Assembly (NCBI GenBank): GCA_950097015.1
Contig: CATNEN010000003.1
Span: 5,961,001 to 6,025,000 of the forward strand
Reading direction: 5' to 3'
Source of the DNA: Macrostomum hystrix
Taxonomy: Eukaryota; Platyhelminthes; Macrostomidae
DNA length: 64,000 nt
The notes below the pieces were generated by a model. The model did no database searches. It saw only the letters and a program-made list of their open reading frames with translations, and was not told the origin of the DNA. Position numbers and translations under genes: made by a program. Positions within the stretch are counted from its first letter, which is position 1; each line of letters begins with the position of its first letter. Positions 46,075-64,000 of the stretch are shown here, in pieces.

Positions 46075-46264
46075 TGATTACAACTGTCCAGATGTGGCCT
46101 ATTGGGCCAGATGTGCAGCCGACAGCGCAGTCGCACCATTTAACAGCTGGGTGAAGCATTGCAAATTACTCGTATATTGCTAAAGGACACAATTTGTTCC
46201 GGGAATCGAACTCCCTACCTTCAAGTCGTGAGTATGAGGCCCTAACAACTAGGCTACAACCGCT
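46075..46264 (-). mobile_element. SINE-B copy with internal deletion
   Basis: Tail TTACAACTGTCC, GTGCAGCCGACAGCGCAGTC, then directly CATTTAACAGCTGGGTGAAG and a head with GGGAATCGAACTCCC and CTAGGCTACAACC. Confidence 0.75.
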
Positions 46265-46599
46265 TTAGATATATTTTTAGTAAATTAGATTATCCCTGTG
46301 CTAGCAATTTTGCAGTATATTTTTTATCCAAAAAATTGGCTTTGAAAACCCACTTATGTACTATTATTAAATGTCAGTTTTTCTATACAAACCTTTAGAA
46401 GATCAACTGAGTTGTTTAATTTTCTTGCTCGGAAGTAAGTTAGTTAAACTGCAATCTGGCTTGAGTTCTATTGGCTGTGTGAGTTTTTTGCTCAACCATT
46501 GGTCGATGACGGACAAGTGGGTAAGCTATTTTTAGAAACGTGGCAAGACTATGAATATATAGTGTCTATGCTGTGCTCACCGCTTGCAAGCTTTAACTA
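46265..46599. other. Intergenic, no feature seen
   Basis: AT-rich unique sequence; could include promoter of the leader exon proposed next. Confidence 0.3.
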
Positions 46600-46785
46600 A
46601 GGACATCATCTCAGCCATTTTGTTAATTTTGTTTCCATGTGGCTATCAAGCTGCCCAACCCAGTCTAACTCAAGCATCAACTCATTCAGCAACTTGTCTA
46701 TTTTCAACAAGCAGACGAAACAACAAAAACAACAACAGCAGCAGCAGCAGCAGCAACAGGATGTTCAAGAGCGATGGAAGCACAG
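46600..46785 (+). other. Possible 5' untranslated exon of the CDKL gene
   Basis: CAG/CAA-rich sequence ending in a good donor, AGCACAG|GTAAGG (GT at 46786). If joined to the acceptor before 49955, its ATG near 46761 would meet a stop quickly, so it would be leader with a short upstream ORF. Inference only. Confidence 0.25.
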
Positions 46786-48084
46786 GTAAGGAAGTGTGAG
46801 AAAGTTGAGTATGAGTTGTGTAGCAATGAGCATTGAAAAAATAAATCCGACTGTTTTTCTCCGTCGTCATAGCAACAAAATTGCCTAACTAAATATTGGA
46901 GAAAGAAAAACACAGTTACCTATGGGTATAGTGTGAGAATTTTGGGAGGGAAAATATGGAATTTAATTAAAAATATCAAACATTTTCCTGTCCAAATTCT
47001 TCCAAACTGGTTAGTTATTATTCGATACGTGTTCAATAAAACACGATTTGCGCAATTCGGAAACTTTATTTAATCCTTGTTTGCACATAATTTCCTTCTC
47101 TGGTAAAGAAACAGTTAATTAAAAAAGAGTGATTTTAAAACATTTTCTTGTAAATCAAGCAAAAGGTTGCCACCGTTGTTACTATACGAGGAGCCGACAT
47201 CGCTAGCTGTCGCCGAATTGAGTAGCAAACTCACCACTCGTCTGCACCCCAGTTACCAAAGGTAAAAGCAAATAGGAAGGTACAAGAGAAGAAAAGAAGC
47301 GAAATTATTGGGAAAAGGGGATAAAATAGGGCAAAAGAGGACCAAGAGGTACTCAGGTAAGGATCAGCTCAAGATGCGAACTAAAATTTAGATTGAGTTT
47401 CAACACCAGCCGCGTATCCTAACACACGAAGCGAATTGTGCACAACGCAGCACGCGCTGATACAAAACTAAATCACCCGGCAGTCTTCAGTATGGATGTT
47501 GTCTATCGCGAAATTTAATTTGGCGCCAATTTTTGTTATTCTAAATTTGCAACAAAAAAATTTTTTTGAAAAGCAGAGAAAATGTTGATTGCTTATACAT
47601 ACGAGATAAAAAACATACGTAGATAAAAAGTTACCTGTTAGATATCGACCTACATGTTAGATATCGTGTTACCTGTTAGATATCGAGAAACCTGTTAGAC
47701 ATCGAGAAACCTGTTGGATATCGAGTTACCAGATAGATATTGCGCCGATCGCATTTCAATTTATAAGCTTTCTAGACTGGGTTTTTTAATGCGCTTTTCG
47801 TTATGAAAAAGTATTTTGGAAGCACTATATATGTTCGTTAACCTAATCAACAAACTAATACCACGTATAAAATTAATCGCAAAATGGAGATAAGGACAAT
47901 TATCAAATGCTCTTTAAAGGTCAAAAGTGCACGCATGCCCCTTCTGTTTCAAATTTCAGGCAGTTTTAGCAAATCAAGCTACTCAAGCTTGAGAGCTATC
48001 AGAAGGTAAAACTTAAAGATTTGATTAGCTTTAAAACTAATTTGATTTCTGTTTTACTGCTTCGCTTTGGAGCTGGTTGTTTTT
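46786..48084. other. No gene; short 22-base repeat at 47630-47745
   Basis: Six or so copies of ACCTGTTAGATATCGAG at 47630-47745. The rest is unique and AT-rich. Confidence 0.5.
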
Positions 48085-48262
48085 TTGCTTTGTTTGTTTG
48101 TTTGTTTTTGTTTGTGTGTTTGTTTGTTTGTTTGTTTAGTTGTTTGTTTGTTTGCCTGTTTTCCTGTTTGTTTGTTTGTTTGGCTGTTAGTTAGTTTGTT
48201 TGTTTGGTTCGTTGCTTGTTTGTTTGGTTGTTTGTTTGGTTGTTTGTTTGTTTGTTTAATTG
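48085..48262. repeat. (GTTT)n microsatellite, interrupted
   Basis: About 40 tetranucleotide units with occasional changes, immediately before the SINE-A remnant. Confidence 0.9.
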
Positions 48263-48496
48263 TGGATGAGGGGCTGTGCGGTCTGATGCATTTTGGCACT
48301 TACACCACGGTCCTTAAGCTCCACTTTGCTGCAAGTACAGTGAGAGTGTTTACTACCTGAAAATAAGAAAGTCAGGGCAGATGTACACGCCTGTGTGTGA
48401 GTGTGTGCTGAGGAGTCAACGGAATGGGCAGAATTGCCTCCTCGCTGGCTGCGGGGTCAAGTGTCACCAAATGATGCGTCATTGCCCGCAGCCTGT
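48263..48496 (+). mobile_element. Degenerate SINE-A copy
   Basis: Diverged head (CACGGTCCTTAAGCTCCAC), then AGTCAGGGCAGATGTACACG, AGAATTGCCTCCTCGCTGGC and CATTGCCCGCAGCC. Older than the 2334 and 44260 copies. Confidence 0.75.
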
Positions 48497-49014
48497 AAAA
48501 AAATATTTATTAAAATGTTCGTTTGATTGCTGGTCTAGTTGCTTATATGGTATTCAGATATTTTATCAAAAAGCAGGCTTTTTAATTTTTATTGCTGCTA
48601 AAAAATTGCTGCTATTTCTGATCTTTCTATTTCAATGCTTTTTTTCTTATGATCGGCCTTATTTGCAATGTCTTATCTGATCTTTTGTGACAGCTTTTAA
48701 AGGCAGGACTGATAAAAAACCGCTGTTCAAAGAAGGCCGACAGCAATAGCTTCTCGTAGCTTGCGTTCTTAGTATCCATAGCAACAGTTCCAAACACAAT
48801 AATTCTCTGTTTTACAACTTATTCGGCAGCAATCCCAACCGCTTTTTTGTAAGACAGGTCAATCTACGGGTTCCAGCTTTTGTATAAAATGTTTAAATTT
48901 TTACTCCCATGAGTATCGGTAAAGTGTTGGCTACCGCAATCTGACGCTGCTCAAGCTATGAGTTGTGTCTAGTTGACTCGATTTGAGATGCTCGACCATC
49001 TTAAACACGGAAGA

Positions 49015-49850
49015 TATTAGACACATTAGAGATGAGACAGTGAACAGATGAGACACGGGAGAGATAAAACACGGGAGAGACTAAACACAGGGGAGATGAG
49101 ACACGGGAGAGACTAAACACAGGGGAGATGAGACACAGGAGAGATTTAACACAGGGGAGATAAGACACGGGAGAGATTAAACACAGGGGAGATAAGACAC
49201 GGGAGAGATTAAACCCAGGAGAGATGAGACACGGGAGAGATTAAACACATGGGAGATGAGACACGAGAGAGACTAAACACAGGGGAGATAAGACACGGGA
49301 GAGATTAAACACAGGGGAGATGAGACACGGGAGAGATTTAACACAGGGGAGATAAGACACGGGAGAGACTAAACACAGGGGAGATAAGACACGGGAGAGA
49401 TTAAACCCAGGAGAGATGAGACACGGGAGAGATTAAACACATGGGAGATGAGACACGGGAGAGACTAAACACAGGGGAGATAAGACACGGGAGAGATTAA
49501 ACACAGGGGAGATGAGACACGGGAGAGATTTAACACAGGGGAGATAAGACACGGGAGAGACTAAACACAGGGGAGATGAGACACGTGAGAGATTTAACAC
49601 AGGGGAGATAAGACACGGGCGAGATTAAACACAGGGGAGATAAGACACGGAGAGATTTAACACAGGGGAGATGAGACACGTGAGAGATTTAACACAGGGG
49701 AGATGAGACACGTGAAAGGTTTAGCACAGGGAGATGAGACACGAGCGAGATTAAACACAGGAGAGATGAGACACGGGCGAGATTAAACACAGGGGAGATG
49801 AGACACGTGAAAGATAATACACGGGAGAGATGAGACAGGGGAGAGATGAA
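49015..49850. repeat. 16-base minisatellite family upstream of the CDKL start
   Basis: Units of GAGATGAGACACGGGA alternating with GAGATTAAACACAGGG, making a 32-base dimer. Purine-rich strand is plus, the sense of CDKL. Confidence 0.92.
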
Positions 49851-49910
49851 GCTTTTGCAATGAGCAGTAACTTGTCAGAGTCAGTTTATGAAGTTACATT
49901 TTCAAACTAA

Positions 49911-61944
<12,034 letters not shown>

Positions 61945-62589
61945 AATATTTTCGTTTTAAGTAAATAGACACAAAAAAGCAAAGCATAAACCCTAACAAT
62001 GATTTAAGATGTATATTTTTCTGCATTGGTAGTTTATGTATCCATGCGATCTTTAAATTCAATCACTCATTTTACGATGAGTCATTGCTACTCTATTGCT
62101 TTATATGAGTCAGAGTTAAAAAATGTTTCTAGATTACCTATAGAGGAGGCTGGGGTTGTGTTTTTATGCGTTTTCAGCTCTAATTATGATCTGTTGTTGT
62201 GTTAACCCCGTCTCTGAGTACCTAGCAATTTCCTGCTGAGGCAACCAAAGCCAGACTAATTCCACTAAGGCTAGGACTATGATGAAGTTGAGTATAGACT
62301 CATGCGGTTCATCACTATATTTGTGCCTTTTGTGGTTTTGTCTTTAGGGCTACATATGCAGATGAAACCTTTACCTTTCCCCACATCCTCATTCTCTTGC
62401 CTGAGCACAACGGAGAAGAAAGAATGGCAAAAAATGAGCATACAAAACAGAAAAAAAAACATCATAGCTCACATCCATAGGCACGTGACTGCAAAAAAAA
62501 ACTGACCAATTCGTCTAATATAATATTAGACAGCAGTATAATATGTTTCGTATTTTATGATGAGTCAAATGGGACATAGGATTGATCAA

Positions 62590-63145
62590 ACAGAAGAGAG
62601 AAAGACGGCGTAGAGATAAGACAGAGGAGAGATAGACGGTGTAGAGATAAGACAGAGGAGAGATAGACGGCGTAGAGATAAGACAGAGGAGAGATAGACG
62701 GTGTAGAGATAAGACAGGGGAGAGATAGACGGCATAGAGATAAGACAGAAGAGAGATAGACGGCGTAGAGATAAGACAGAGGAGAGATGAGACACGGGAG
62801 AGATGAGACACGGGAGAGATGAGACATGGGAGAGATGAGACACGGGAGAGATGAGACACGGGAGAGATGAGACACGGGAGAGATGAGACACGGGAGAGAT
62901 GAGACACGGGAGAGATGAGACATGGGAGAGATGAGACACGGGAGAGATGAGACACGGGAGAGATGAGACATGGGATAGATGAGACACGGGAGAGATGAGA
63001 CACGGGAGAGATGAGACACGGGAGAGATGAGACACGGGAGAGATGAGACACGGGAGAGATGAGACACGGGAGAGATGAGACACGGGAGAGATGAGACAAG
63101 GAAGAGATGAGACACGGGAGAGATGAGACACGGGAGAGCAGGATG
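62590..63145. repeat. 16-base minisatellite family, downstream of CDKL
   Basis: Starts with about six 32-base units (GACGGCGTAGAGATAAGACA), then about 22 uniform GAGATGAGACACGGGA units. Purine-rich strand is plus. Confidence 0.93.
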
Positions 63146-64000
63146 TTGCCGCCACGAGATGAATCCTGTGGGCGCAGGAGTATCGAAAAAATTTACGTTT
63201 TTGGCGGATACGCAATGAAGAAAATTTAATTCCGGCAAATTAAATGGAGCATGGAAACGCTGGAAAAAAACTAACAATGCAAAAGAAGCAGGAAAGGTAA
63301 GATAGTGATGGAATAGATCCCAAAGAGGCAATTCAATTATAATGGGAAGTGGGCGACAGTCAGGAAAGAGAGAAAAAGCAATTAATAATTTTTTTGCTTT
63401 TAAACCCATAAGCAGCCAGCCACAGCCGGAAATTGATAGCGTCCTTAGTAACCGTGCAATTTCCAACAGCCCAGCTATAGTTTGTTGCTGTTTTCGCAAA
63501 AGCAGATAAAAACAATAATTTTTCTGCCTTTTCTGCTACCAATGCCGTTTTTTCCAGGGCTGTCATAATCCAGTTTTATTAAACTTTTGTTACAGTCACT
63601 GAACATTTCTGTCGAGAATGAAATTTAATGTCTTTTGTTATTGCAGTGTCAGAGAAGTGGTGTTTTTATATCTTATTGGTCTATCTGACTTAGGTACTTT
63701 AAAACTCTTTGCAAAGTCTGTTCTTATTGATATACATTGATACAAATGTGGTTATATAATCAATATCTACTTAATATGTCTACTGTACATACATATACGA
63801 TTTTCTGGTTTGCAACTTAGCTTCAGATATTTAACTTTGATGTATGTCGTTTTTTTAATTACCTTACGTTTTTGTTTAATTTGTTTGCATTCAATTTAAA
63901 CCGATTTTGCTTTATTTTGGAACTTTGACTTTGCTTGACTTGCCATTCTAAGGTATGTTTATGTCTTGAACGTTTGAGTTTAATCATCAAATATTTTTCA
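63146..64000. other. No gene recognised to the window end
   Basis: AT-rich. A 68-codon minus-strand ORF at 63360-63566 resembles nothing. Confidence 0.35.

Noticed and set aside
62515..63499. Minus-strand ORFs of 194 to 314 codons
   Set aside because: 16-base family array read through; no domain and no splice support.

Overview
This window is nuclear DNA from an invertebrate animal. The genes are ordinary metazoan families with GT-AG introns: a TRPM-like channel end, a DEG/ENaC channel, two AP-1-type bZIP factors, a TRIM-like RING protein, very-long-chain acyl-CoA dehydrogenase, a leishmanolysin-like membrane protein, a PAN/C-type-lectin protein and a CDKL kinase. I cannot name the species. 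A flatworm or another small spiralian is my guess, from the many tRNA-derived SINEs and minisatellite-packed introns, but nothing here proves it. There is no prokaryotic operon, no CRISPR array and no viral gene.

Layout. 1-1375 (+): 3' part of a TRPM-like channel. 2669-4336 (-): intronless DEG/ENaC channel with a SINE just past its stop. 5450-7396 (-): two-exon coiled-coil orphan. 8849-9877 (-) and 13913-17087 (-): an unassigned bZIP gene and a Fos-like bZIP gene, separated by related minisatellites. 19178-20926 (-): intronless RING/TRIM-like protein. 21596-31615 (-): nine-exon ACADVL. 31616-35640: no gene I can support. 35652-41559 (-): eight-exon leishmanolysin-like ectoprotein whose zinc ligands are gone and which continues into a SEA-like region, a membrane helix and a tail. 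43754-44874 (+): secreted PAN + C-type-lectin protein whose exon carries a SINE. 49971-61944 (+): eight-coding-exon CDKL1-like kinase. The rest is minisatellite and unassigned DNA.

Exon models were built by hand. I matched conserved family motifs across each junction and required every splice phase to agree; the exon lengths of all the complete multi-exon genes sum to whole codons.

Three patterns stand out. First, a tRNA-derived SINE (family A) sits inside the lectin exon, and its target-site duplication contains AAG|GT. The duplicated site therefore supplies both a 5' and a 3' splice site, and removing the resulting 368-base intron would restore the frame exactly. That is how introner-type transposons are proposed to make introns. 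Second, introns fall into a short class (73 to about 113 bases) and a long class, and almost every long one holds a tandem array or a SINE. Third, a 16-base minisatellite family occurs at six separate places, always with its purine-rich strand in the sense of the nearest gene.
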